NCBI GenBank assembly: GCA_902567045.1 | Contig: CACFLJ010000003.1 | Location: 1 to 64,000, forward strand | Direction: 5' to 3' | DNA length: 64,000 nucleotides | Source of the DNA: an uncultured Pelagibacteraceae bacterium | GTDB lineage: Bacteria > Pseudomonadota > Alphaproteobacteria > Pelagibacterales > Pelagibacteraceae | Shown: piece after piece, positions 9,860 through 18,828 of the stretch | How the letters are laid out: every line of letters starts with the position of its first letter | How positions within the stretch are numbered: position 1 is the first letter of the stretch | Notes under the pieces: model-generated | Told to the model about the DNA's origin: nothing | Seen by the model: the letters and a program-made list of their open reading frames with translations, nothing else | Databases searched by the model: none | Position numbers and translations under genes: made by a program

Positions 9860-11119
9860 ATGAGTGATACACTTTCAAAAATAGAAAAAAGAACTGCATA
9901 TGTATTAATATTACCTGCAGTTTTCCTTGTTTTTTCAATTATCTTATTTCCAATATTTGCAAATGTTTGGATAAGCTTTAAAGAAGTTGGATTAAAAGAT
10001 ATCAGGATCCCTGAGCCAAGAGCAAAAAAAATTGTTAAATCAATTAAAGATAATCCAGATCAATTAAAGGTAATTTATAAACTTAGAAATAGCTCATTAA
10101 TTTTAGAAATAAGGGATGTCAAATTTCAGGATAAATTACCTAAAAATATTAAGCCTATAAATTTAGATGAAAGATGCATGTTCAAATCAAACAAAATTTT
10201 TTGTGAATTTGGAAATTGGGAAGCTAAATACAAGGAAAATTTTCAAATATTATTAAAAAGTTCTGATGGTAAAACAATAAATAAAAAAGAATTAAAAACT
10301 ATTAAACCAAAATTAACAGGCAAATCAGATAATATTCTATTAAATACTAATTTTACTTTAAAGAATTTTAAAAAGGTATTTTTTCAAAATGAATTTTTTG
10401 ATTTATTATCAACTACTTTTTACTATACTTTTTTTGGCACAATCGGTTCAATAGTATTTGGAATACTCACCGCACAACTTGTAAACCAGAAGTTTTTTGG
10501 AAGAACATTTATGAGAAGTGTTTTGCTTTTTCCTTATGTAGGCCCAGTTGTCGCCCTAGCTTATACTTGGGAGTTACTGTTGGATCCTTACAGCGGAACT
10601 TTAAATAATCTTCTGATGAATTTTCAGGTCATCCAGGAACCTCTAAATTTACTAGGACAAAAATATTTAACAATAAATTTTTTTGGTTTTGATCTTAAAT
10701 TACGATTAGCATTAACAACTGTGATTATTTTTGAAATTTGGAGATACTTTCCTTTAGCTTTCTTATTTATATTAGCTCGACTGCAAGCAGTACCTAAAGA
10801 ATTATATGAGGCAGCGGATGTAGATGGTGCTGGTCCATTACAAAAATTTATTAATATCACTCTTCCACAAATAACAGCTGTTATATCTATTCTCTTTATG
10901 ATTAGGTTTATTTGGAATTTTAACAAATTTGAGGATATTTTTTTATTAACTGGAGGTGCATCTGGAACAAGAACTTTACCAATAAATGTTTACGAGCAAG
11001 GATTTACTATTTCTGATATTGGAATGGGTTCAGCTGTATCAATTGTTATAGTTGCTTTATTATTAATATCTATGTTCGTTTACTTTAAATTAATAGGTAA
11101 GAGAGCTGATGAAAACTAA
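9860..11119 (+). CDS. carbohydrate ABC transporter permease (MalF/UgpA-like) with ~100-aa insertion after TM1
   Basis: MetI-like permease; EAA loop LYEAADVDGAGPLQKFINITLPQI. Confidence 0.88.
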   Translation: MSDTLSKIEKRTAYVLILPAVFLVFSIILFPIFANVWISFKEVGLKDIRIPEPRAKKIVKSIKDNPDQLKVIYKLRNSSLILEIRDVKFQDKLPKNIKPINLDERCMFKSNKIFCEFGNWEAKYKENFQILLKSSDGKTINKKELKTIKPKLTGKSDNILLNTNFTLKNFKKVFFQNEFFDLLSTTFYYTFFGTIGSIVFGILTAQLVNQKFFGRTFMRSVLLFPYVGPVVALAYTWELLLDPYSGTLNNLLMNFQVIQEPLNLLGQKYLTINFFGFDLKLRLALTTVIIFEIWRYFPLAFLFILARLQAVPKELYEAADVDGAGPLQKFINITLPQITAVISILFMIRFIWNFNKFEDIFLLTGGASGTRTLPINVYEQGFTISDIGMGSAVSIVIVALLLISMFVYFKLIGKRADEN

Positions 11120-12302
11120 AAGTTTAATATACTACGCATTAATTTCCTCGATATTTTTATTTTCCTTGGTTTCTATTTGGAAAATTTTAGTAACGTTACA
11201 AGGAGTTGAGTTAAAAAATTTGAATTTTACAATAATTATTACTTTAGGAATCTCTATTAGTCTTTTAAATTTACTTATAGGAGATAAGTTAAATTATTTA
11301 ATAAAATCAACTTTTTTTGCCCTTATATTCACTTTTGTTGATGGATATATCGTTCAGGTAATGCCAATTTGGTATAACATTGGAATATTTGCAATTTTAA
11401 TTTTTTATTCATTAAAAATTAATAAGTATAATCAAGAATATTTAGCATCTGAGCATTCATCTCAAATAGTGGTGTTTGATTTTTTAACTCTCTTCGGAAT
11501 TGTTTTATTCTCATTTGTCATTTTATTCCCATTTTATATGATGCTGATAACAAGTTTTAAAACTCAAGCTGCTTTACTAATTAATCCTTTGGATTTTAGT
11601 ATTAATTTTAATCAAGATTTTAAAGAATTATTTAAGTCTTACTTTGTGATATTTGATACTTATAAGTTTGGTAGATACATACTTATAAGTACGATTGTTT
11701 CGGTAGGAACAGTGATAGTTACTTTGGTTTTTGCAATCCCAGCTGCTTATGCTGTTGCAAGATTAAATTTCTTTGGAAAAAACTTTTTGTCGACTTCAAT
11801 ATTAATTATTTATATGTTTCCTGCTATTGTATTAGTTATTCCTTTGTATACAGTTTTTAGTCAACTAGGGTTAAGAAACTCTGTAGGGGGTTTATTAATT
11901 GTTTACACAGCAACTACTTTGCCAGTTGCAATTTACATGTTACAAGGTTACTTTAGAAGTATTCCCAAAGAACTAGAAGAAGCAGCAATCATGGACAAAT
12001 TAAATTGGTTTGGCATAATTATAAAAATAATTTTACCTTTAAGTATACCCGCAATCTCCTCGGTTGCTCTATATGTTTTTATGATCGCGTGGAATGAGTT
12101 TTTATTTTCTTTGATGTTTTTAGATAATCCAAACTCATTTACCTTATCAAGAGCAATACAATATCTTAGTGGTGATGCCGAAACTCCAAGACAATATCTA
12201 ATGGCAGGATCAGTGGTTGTGACAATACCCGTTTTGTTAATTTTTGTATACTTTGAAAAATATTTAGTTAGTGGACTTACCGCAGGAAGTGTTAAGGGTT
12301 AA
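11109..12302 (+). CDS. carbohydrate ABC transporter permease (MalG/UgpE-like) with extra N-terminal TM segments
   Basis: EAA loop LEEAAIMDKLNWFGIIIKIILPLS; ~120 aa hydrophobic N-terminal extension. Confidence 0.88.
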   Translation: MKTKSLIYYALISSIFLFSLVSIWKILVTLQGVELKNLNFTIIITLGISISLLNLLIGDKLNYLIKSTFFALIFTFVDGYIVQVMPIWYNIGIFAILIFYSLKINKYNQEYLASEHSSQIVVFDFLTLFGIVLFSFVILFPFYMMLITSFKTQAALLINPLDFSINFNQDFKELFKSYFVIFDTYKFGRYILISTIVSVGTVIVTLVFAIPAAYAVARLNFFGKNFLSTSILIIYMFPAIVLVIPLYTVFSQLGLRNSVGGLLIVYTATTLPVAIYMLQGYFRSIPKELEEAAIMDKLNWFGIIIKIILPLSIPAISSVALYVFMIAWNEFLFSLMFLDNPNSFTLSRAIQYLSGDAETPRQYLMAGSVVVTIPVLLIFVYFEKYLVSGLTAGSVKG

Positions 12303-13570
12303 TGGAAGATTTTATCAAATTAGCTAAGAAAGTTTTATTAGGCAATAAAAAAAAAGGATATACATTACCAACCAATAACAAATTGTATCCAGCTCAATGG
12401 AATTGGGACTCAGGCTTCATTGCCTTAGGATATTCACATTTTAAATTCAAATATGCTCTAGATGAAATAAAGACATTAATAAGAGGTCAATGGAAAGATG
12501 GAATGATTCCTCATATTTTATTCCACGATTTAAATACAAATTATTACCCAAACCATTCTGTTTGGGCATGTGGAAATAAAATACATTCTTCTGGTATTAC
12601 CCAACCACCAGTTCTTGCAATAATTTTAAAACGAATATTAGATAAAAAAAGAATTAATAATAAAGATAAAGCTGAATTTAAAAAAATAGTTAAGGGAATA
12701 TTAAAATATCACAAATGGTTTATTAAATTTAGAGATCCAAATAATTCAGGATTAGTCTCTATTTTGCATCCTTGGGAAAGTGGCTACGATAATTCACCAT
12801 TGTGGGATGATCCTATGAGCAAAGTTATAGTCCCAAAAAATTTAAAATATAAGAGAGGAGATAACAAAGTTGTTAATCCTGAATATAGACCACTGGATAT
12901 TGATTATGATAGGTATGTAACAATTAAAAATCATTTGAGAAAAAATAATTATAATCCAAAAAAACTTTATAAAGCATCGTTATTCAATGTTGTAGATGTT
13001 GGTTTTAATTCTATATTTATACGAGCTAATAAAGATCTTCTTAAATTATTAAATGCATTTAATTTGCAAAGTACTGAATTAGAATCTTACATATCAAGAT
13101 CTGAAAATAAAATTGTAAAATTATATAATCAGAAAAAAAATGTATTTTTCAACATTGATTTAAAAAATAAAAAAAAAATAAATATTCCATCAATTACTCA
13201 TTATTTTATTTTATTTGCAGATTTAAAAGACAAAGTATTTAATAACAAAATTATTAAAAATTTAAAACAACACAGCTATAAAGAAAAATATTTATTATCA
13301 AGTGTACAATCAAACCACAAAAAGTTTGAAGAGAAAAGATATTGGAGAGGTCCAGTATGGATTAATTGTAATTGGATAATATATCAAGGATTAAAAAATA
13401 AGAATACTAAACTTGCTAAACAGATAAAAAGAAAAACAATTAATTTAGTAAAACAAAAAGGTTTTAATGAGTACTTTAGCTGCAAAACTGGCAAAGGATT
13501 TGGTGCAACAAATTTTTCCTGGACTGCTGCATTATTTTTAGACTTAATACTTGAAAATAAAAATGACTAA
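12302..13570 (+). CDS. (alpha/alpha)6 glycoside hydrolase, GH63/mannosylglycerate hydrolase-like
   Basis: Motifs WNWDSGF, HPWESGYDNSPLWD, YWRGPVWINCNW, FGATNFSWTAAL. Confidence 0.8.
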   Translation: MEDFIKLAKKVLLGNKKKGYTLPTNNKLYPAQWNWDSGFIALGYSHFKFKYALDEIKTLIRGQWKDGMIPHILFHDLNTNYYPNHSVWACGNKIHSSGITQPPVLAIILKRILDKKRINNKDKAEFKKIVKGILKYHKWFIKFRDPNNSGLVSILHPWESGYDNSPLWDDPMSKVIVPKNLKYKRGDNKVVNPEYRPLDIDYDRYVTIKNHLRKNNYNPKKLYKASLFNVVDVGFNSIFIRANKDLLKLLNAFNLQSTELESYISRSENKIVKLYNQKKNVFFNIDLKNKKKINIPSITHYFILFADLKDKVFNNKIIKNLKQHSYKEKYLLSSVQSNHKKFEEKRYWRGPVWINCNWIIYQGLKNKNTKLAKQIKRKTINLVKQKGFNEYFSCKTGKGFGATNFSWTAALFLDLILENKND

Positions 13571-14720
13571 TTATAATTGGAATTATCCAACAACTGTTTG
13601 GGTAGGCAGAGATAGAGCTAAAGATCTAAAAAAGGCTTGTGATGAAGTTAAAACTTTAAAACCATTACTAGTAACAGATAGAGAATTAATAAATTTAGAA
13701 TTTATAAAAGATTTAGTAAATGATTTAGAAAAGAAATTTAAATTATGTATTTTTTCTAACTTCTCAGGAAACCCAACAGGAGAGAATGTCGATGAAGGTG
13801 TTGAAGTATTCAAGAGTAATAGTTGTGATAGTGTAATAGCTATTGGAGGTGGAAGCGCATTAGACGTGGGTAAAGCTATTGCTTTTATGTCTGGTCAATC
13901 TAGACCTATTTGGGATTTTGAGGATATTGGCGATTATTGGAAACGGGCAGATGAAAAAAATATCTCTTCAATAATTGCAATTCCAACAACTGCTGGAACT
14001 GGTTCAGAAACTGGCAGAGCATCAGCAATAATTAATTCAAAAACTGGAATAAAAAAAATTATTTTCCACCCAAAATTTTTACCATCTGTTGTCATATTAG
14101 ACCCAGTTCTTACTAAAGATCTTTCTCCCCGTTTAACAGGAGCGACAGGAATGGATGCATTAGCGCACAATTTAGAGGCATTTTGTGCTCCAGGCTTTCA
14201 TCCAATGGCTGATGGAATAGCAATTGAAGGAATGAGGTTGATAAAAAAATCGCTTTTGAAAGCTGTTAAAGATGGCAGTGATCTAGATGCTAGATCAGAT
14301 TTGTTAGCTGCAGCAAGCATGGGATCTACAGCATTTCAAAAAGGTTTAGGAGCTATTCATTCACTAAGTCATCCACTTAATGCTCAATTTAATCTTCATC
14401 ACGGATTGTCTAACGCAATATTTATGCCTTATGTTTTAACTTTTAATAAAGAAAATATTGAGGAAAGAATTATTTCTATTTGTGATTACCTTAACTTAAG
14501 TAAAAGCTTTGATGCTTTTCTTGAATGGATATTAAAACTAAGAAAAGAACTTAATATTCCACATAAACTATCAGATGTAATAGAAATTAAAAAAATGAAC
14601 TTAGATGATTTATCAAAGATGGCTCTTGATGATCCATCGACATCATCTAATCCTAAAAAATTGACTATAAATGATATGAAAGCTATGTATGAGCATAGTA
14701 TTTCGGGAGATTTATTTTAA
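13563..14720 (+). CDS. iron-containing alcohol dehydrogenase
   Basis: AIGGGSALDVGKA, PTTAGTGSE, GLGAIHSLSHPL..HHGLSNAIFMP. ORF listed from a TTG at 13551; ATG at 13563 preferred. Confidence 0.9.
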   Translation: MTNYNWNYPTTVWVGRDRAKDLKKACDEVKTLKPLLVTDRELINLEFIKDLVNDLEKKFKLCIFSNFSGNPTGENVDEGVEVFKSNSCDSVIAIGGGSALDVGKAIAFMSGQSRPIWDFEDIGDYWKRADEKNISSIIAIPTTAGTGSETGRASAIINSKTGIKKIIFHPKFLPSVVILDPVLTKDLSPRLTGATGMDALAHNLEAFCAPGFHPMADGIAIEGMRLIKKSLLKAVKDGSDLDARSDLLAAASMGSTAFQKGLGAIHSLSHPLNAQFNLHHGLSNAIFMPYVLTFNKENIEERIISICDYLNLSKSFDAFLEWILKLRKELNIPHKLSDVIEIKKMNLDDLSKMALDDPSTSSNPKKLTINDMKAMYEHSISGDLF

Positions 14721-15505
14721 TGAAAAAAATATTAATAGTTGAAGGAAATTTAAGAGAGGAAAATCAGAGTTTTACTGATGGCGGAATTAAAACACATACA
14801 GAAAGTCTTAAAGATAGTATAGCTTATTTTACTGATAAAATTGAAATAGATGTTGTAAATCCCTCATCTGACAAAAACATTTCTGAAAAAGTAACTGATC
14901 TCGATAAATATGATGGATTAATATGGGGTGGAAGTAGTCTAAATATTTATAATGATACCATCGAAATAAGAAGACAGATCGAATTTATGAGAGAATGTCA
15001 AAAAAAAATTAAAAAAATATTAGCTATTTGCTGGGGACTCCAAGTTGCTGTTACTGTGGCGGGAGGACAAGTGAAGAGATGCACAAACGGATCTCACAGA
15101 GGTATCGCACTTAATATTGAAATAAATAATGATGGATTACAACATCCATTATATAAAAATAAAAGTAAAATTTTTAACACACCTGCTTTTAATTTTGATG
15201 AAGTTGCTAAATTGCCAAATAATTCAAAATTACTAGCCTCAAATCCTATAAATAAAGTTATGGGGGTAAATTTTAAGTCTACAGCAAGTGATATATGGGG
15301 TATTCAATATCATCCTGAAATTACATATGATAAAATGATAAGCCTTATACACTTCAGAAAAGAACGTCTTTTAAACAATAACGCTTTTGTTGATGAGCAG
15401 GAGATAAATAATCATGTAAGAATGATTGCTGAAGAAAATAAGGTTACAAATAAAGATCTCAGAATGCGTGAACTTGAAAACTGGCTTAATTATCTTTTAA
15501 AATAA
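14720..15505 (+). CDS. class I glutamine amidotransferase-like protein
   Basis: [17 protein letters not shown] nucleophile elbow, IWGIQYHPE. Confidence 0.85.
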   Translation: MKKILIVEGNLREENQSFTDGGIKTHTESLKDSIAYFTDKIEIDVVNPSSDKNISEKVTDLDKYDGLIWGGSSLNIYNDTIEIRRQIEFMRECQKKIKKILAICWGLQVAVTVAGGQVKRCTNGSHRGIALNIEINNDGLQHPLYKNKSKIFNTPAFNFDEVAKLPNNSKLLASNPINKVMGVNFKSTASDIWGIQYHPEITYDKMISLIHFRKERLLNNNAFVDEQEINNHVRMIAEENKVTNKDLRMRELENWLNYLLK

Positions 15506-17173
15506 ACCCTCTGTTTCACCTTTTTCATTAATACGAATTGAGTCAGCCGCCGGTACTTTTGGTAATCCTGGCATTGTCATTATTGCACCGCATACAACAA
15601 CGATAAATTCTGCTCCAGAAGATAGTCTTACCTCTCTTATTGGCAATACATGTCCTGAGGGTGCTCCTTTAAGATTTGGGTCAGTAGAAAAACTATATTG
15701 AGTTTTTGCAATACAAATTGGTAATGATTGGTAACCTCTTTCTTCGAAAGCTTTTAATTGTTCTCTTATTTTAGTATCCGCAACTACTTCGCTTGCTCTA
15801 TAAAGTTCTTTAGCAATTGTTTCTATTTTTTTAAATAATGATATTTTATCATCATATAAAAATTTAAAATCACTATCTTTTTCACATAGCCCAACCACAT
15901 CATTTGCTAAATCAATTGCACCTTCTCCACCTTTTTCCCAATGCTTTGATATAGAGGCTTTAACCCCTTTTTGTTCACAAAAATTAGTAACTTCAGCAAC
16001 TTCTTTATCAGTATCTAAAACAAAGTGATTTATAGCTACTGTTACTGGTAATCCAAATTTTTGTATATTTTCAATATGTCTTTCTAGATTAACTAATCCT
16101 TTTTTTACTGCATCTACGTTTTCATTTTTTAATTCGTCTTTTTTAACTCCTCCATGCATCTTAAGAGCTCTTATAGTTGCAACTATGACAACACAACTTG
16201 GTTTTAATCCTGATTTTCTACATTTAATGTCTAAGAATTTTTCTGCACCTAGATCAGCACCAAAACCAGCTTCAGTTACTACATAATCAGAGAGTTTTAA
16301 TGCTGTCTTAGTTGCTAAAACAGAATTACATCCATGAGCAATATTTGCAAATGGTCCGCCATGAATTATTGCAGGATTATTTTCCAGAGTTTGTGTTACG
16401 TTTGGTCTGATAGCATCTTTTAACAATACAGTCATTGGCCCATGTGCATTTAAGTCTTTTGCATATATCGGTTTTTTATCTCTAGTATAGGCAACAGTAA
16501 TATTACCAATTCTATTTTCAAGATCATGTAAATCATTTGATAGACAAAAGATTGCCATTATTTCTGAAGCAACAGTAATATCAAAACCATCTTCTCTTGG
16601 AAATCCGTTCGCGACACCACCAAGATTAATATTTATAGATCTTAAAGCTCTATCATTCATGTCGAGAACTCTTTTCCAAACTATTCTTCTGACATCTATG
16701 TTTAATTTATTTCCCCAATATATATGGTTATCTATTAATGCAGATAAAAGATTGTGAGCAGATGTGATTGCATGAAAGTCTCCAGTAAAATGAAGATTTA
16801 TTTGTTCCATAGGAACCACTTGGGCATATCCACCGCCAGCAGCTCCACCTTTCATTCCAAAAGAAGGACCTAGACTTGGTTCTCTTAAACAAACAATAGA
16901 TTTCTTACCTATTTTATTTAAACCATCTGACAATCCAACAGAAGTTGTTGTTTTTCCTTCTCCAGCAGGTGTTGGAGTAATAGCCGTTACTAATATTAAT
17001 TTTCCATCTTTTTTTTCTTTAAATTTTTCTAAATATTCAAGCTTAATTTTAGCTATATATCTGCTTATTGGACTATATGCCTCAGCCTCATCTGGCACTC
17101 CCACTCCATCCAAAATTTCTTGGATGGGTTTCATTTTTGCTTCTCTAGCTATTTGAATATCTGATTTTGACAT
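15497..17173 (-). CDS. fhs: formate--tetrahydrofolate ligase
   Basis: [60 protein letters not shown]. Confidence 0.96.
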   Translation of the reverse strand: MSKSDIQIAREAKMKPIQEILDGVGVPDEAEAYSPISRYIAKIKLEYLEKFKEKKDGKLILVTAITPTPAGEGKTTTSVGLSDGLNKIGKKSIVCLREPSLGPSFGMKGGAAGGGYAQVVPMEQINLHFTGDFHAITSAHNLLSALIDNHIYWGNKLNIDVRRIVWKRVLDMNDRALRSININLGGVANGFPREDGFDITVASEIMAIFCLSNDLHDLENRIGNITVAYTRDKKPIYAKDLNAHGPMTVLLKDAIRPNVTQTLENNPAIIHGGPFANIAHGCNSVLATKTALKLSDYVVTEAGFGADLGAEKFLDIKCRKSGLKPSCVVIVATIRALKMHGGVKKDELKNENVDAVKKGLVNLERHIENIQKFGLPVTVAINHFVLDTDKEVAEVTNFCEQKGVKASISKHWEKGGEGAIDLANDVVGLCEKDSDFKFLYDDKISLFKKIETIAKELYRASEVVADTKIREQLKAFEERGYQSLPICIAKTQYSFSTDPNLKGAPSGHVLPIREVRLSSGAEFIVVVCGAIMTMPGLPKVPAADSIRINEKGETEGLF

Positions 17174-17301
17174 TTAGTTTAAAATTTATAATTGTTTAAT
17201 GTGCAAAATGTCTATACTTTTTTGGTTGGATTTTAAACATCTAAAAAATATATATATAAAAAATAAGAAAAAATTTAAGTTTAATTAGATAAAATTATAA
17301 A

Positions 17302-18558
17302 ATGCAAAAATACTCAGTTTTTAGCCTCATTAAAAATGCTTTCTCAGATCATCAAAATTGGGAAGTAGCATGGAAAGACCCAACTCCTAAAAAGGAATAT
17401 GATGTTATTATCATAGGTGGCGGGGGGCATGGTTTAGCAACTGCATATTACTTAGCTAAAGAGCACAATATTACAAATGTAGCTATCATTGAAAAAGGAT
17501 GGATAGGTGGAGGTAATGTTGGAAGGAACACTACAATAATAAGATCAAACTATATGCATGATGACAATGCTTTGTTTAGTGAATTTGGCATGGATCTATG
17601 GAGAAAGATGAGCCAGGATTTAAATTACAATGTAATGTTTTCACCGAGAGGAATTATTAATCTTGCTCATTCAGACGCACAAATGAATGCATACTCTAGA
17701 AGAGGAAATTCAATGCGCCTTAATGGAATTGACGCAGTTTTATTAAATAGGGAAGAGGTTCAAAAACGAATTCCAATGGCAGATTTTTCAGACAATGTTC
17801 GATTTCCAATTTTTGGAGGTTTAATGCAACCAAGTGCTGGAACTGCTAGACACGATGCTGTTGCATGGGGATATGCAAGACAAGCAGACTCGATGGGTGT
17901 TGATATAATTCAAAATTGTGAAGTTACAGGATTTGATGTTACTAACGGAAAAATAATTGGTGTAAGAACATCCAGAGGAGATATTAAAGCAAAAAAAGTA
18001 GGTTTGTGTGTTGCGGGAAGTACAAACATTTTAGCAGAAATGTTAAATATGACACTACCAATTGAAACACATCTCCTTCAAGCTTGTGTATCAGAACCTG
18101 TTAAACCTTTACTTGACCATGTTGTTACATTTGGCGCAGGTCACTTTTATTGTAGTCAATCAGATAAAGGAGAAATGGTTATGGGTGGAGACTTGGATGG
18201 ATATAATAGTTACTCTCAAAGAGGAAATTTACCAACCCTCCAACACGTATTGACAGAAGGAATTGCGATGTTTCCATTTCTTAGCAAATTGAAAATGTTA
18301 AGAACTTGGGGTGGAATAATGGACATGTCTATGGACGGTTCACCAATTATTGATAAAACACATATTGATGGCTTATACTTAAACTGTGGCTGGTGTTATG
18401 GTGGATTTAAGGCTACTCCAGCTTCAGGATGGACTTTTGCACACACAATTGCACAAGACAGAGTACATGAATTAAATGCAGGTTACAGTTTAAATAGATT
18501 TAATACTGGTGATTTAATTGATGAAAAAGGTCTTGGTACTAAAACTTGGATATCTTAA
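17302..18558 (+). CDS. soxB: sarcosine oxidase beta subunit
   Basis: IIGGGGHGLATAYYLAKEH, GWIGGGNVGRNTTIIRSNY; followed by soxD, soxA, soxG. Confidence 0.94.
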   Translation: MQKYSVFSLIKNAFSDHQNWEVAWKDPTPKKEYDVIIIGGGGHGLATAYYLAKEHNITNVAIIEKGWIGGGNVGRNTTIIRSNYMHDDNALFSEFGMDLWRKMSQDLNYNVMFSPRGIINLAHSDAQMNAYSRRGNSMRLNGIDAVLLNREEVQKRIPMADFSDNVRFPIFGGLMQPSAGTARHDAVAWGYARQADSMGVDIIQNCEVTGFDVTNGKIIGVRTSRGDIKAKKVGLCVAGSTNILAEMLNMTLPIETHLLQACVSEPVKPLLDHVVTFGAGHFYCSQSDKGEMVMGGDLDGYNSYSQRGNLPTLQHVLTEGIAMFPFLSKLKMLRTWGGIMDMSMDGSPIIDKTHIDGLYLNCGWCYGGFKATPASGWTFAHTIAQDRVHELNAGYSLNRFNTGDLIDEKGLGTKTWIS

Positions 18559-18828
18559 ATGCTTTATATATTCTGTCCACATTGTGGATCAAGATCACAG
18601 AATGAGTTTGCTTATGGTGGAGATGCAACAGTAAAACGACCAGAGCTTAATAAGGAAATTAGCGACCAAGATTGGGATAATTTCGTTTACTTAAGAAAAA
18701 GTCCTAGAGGAAAACATCTAGAGTTATGGCACCATATATCTGGATGCAGACAATGGATTAAAGTTGAAAGAGATACATCAACTCATGAAATTTTTAAAAC
18801 TTATAAAGCAGATGAACTAATTGAATAA
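18559..18828 (+). CDS. soxD: sarcosine oxidase delta subunit
   Basis: CPHCGSRSQNEFAYGGDA; short, between soxB and soxA. Confidence 0.94.
   Translation: MLYIFCPHCGSRSQNEFAYGGDATVKRPELNKEISDQDWDNFVYLRKSPRGKHLELWHHISGCRQWIKVERDTSTHEIFKTYKADELIE

Noticed and set aside
17174-17301. Search for glycine or SAM riboswitches in intergenic regions (here and at 35300-35432)
   Set aside because: No recognisable consensus core was seen by eye. A covariance-model search (Infernal/Rfam) would be needed to exclude them.
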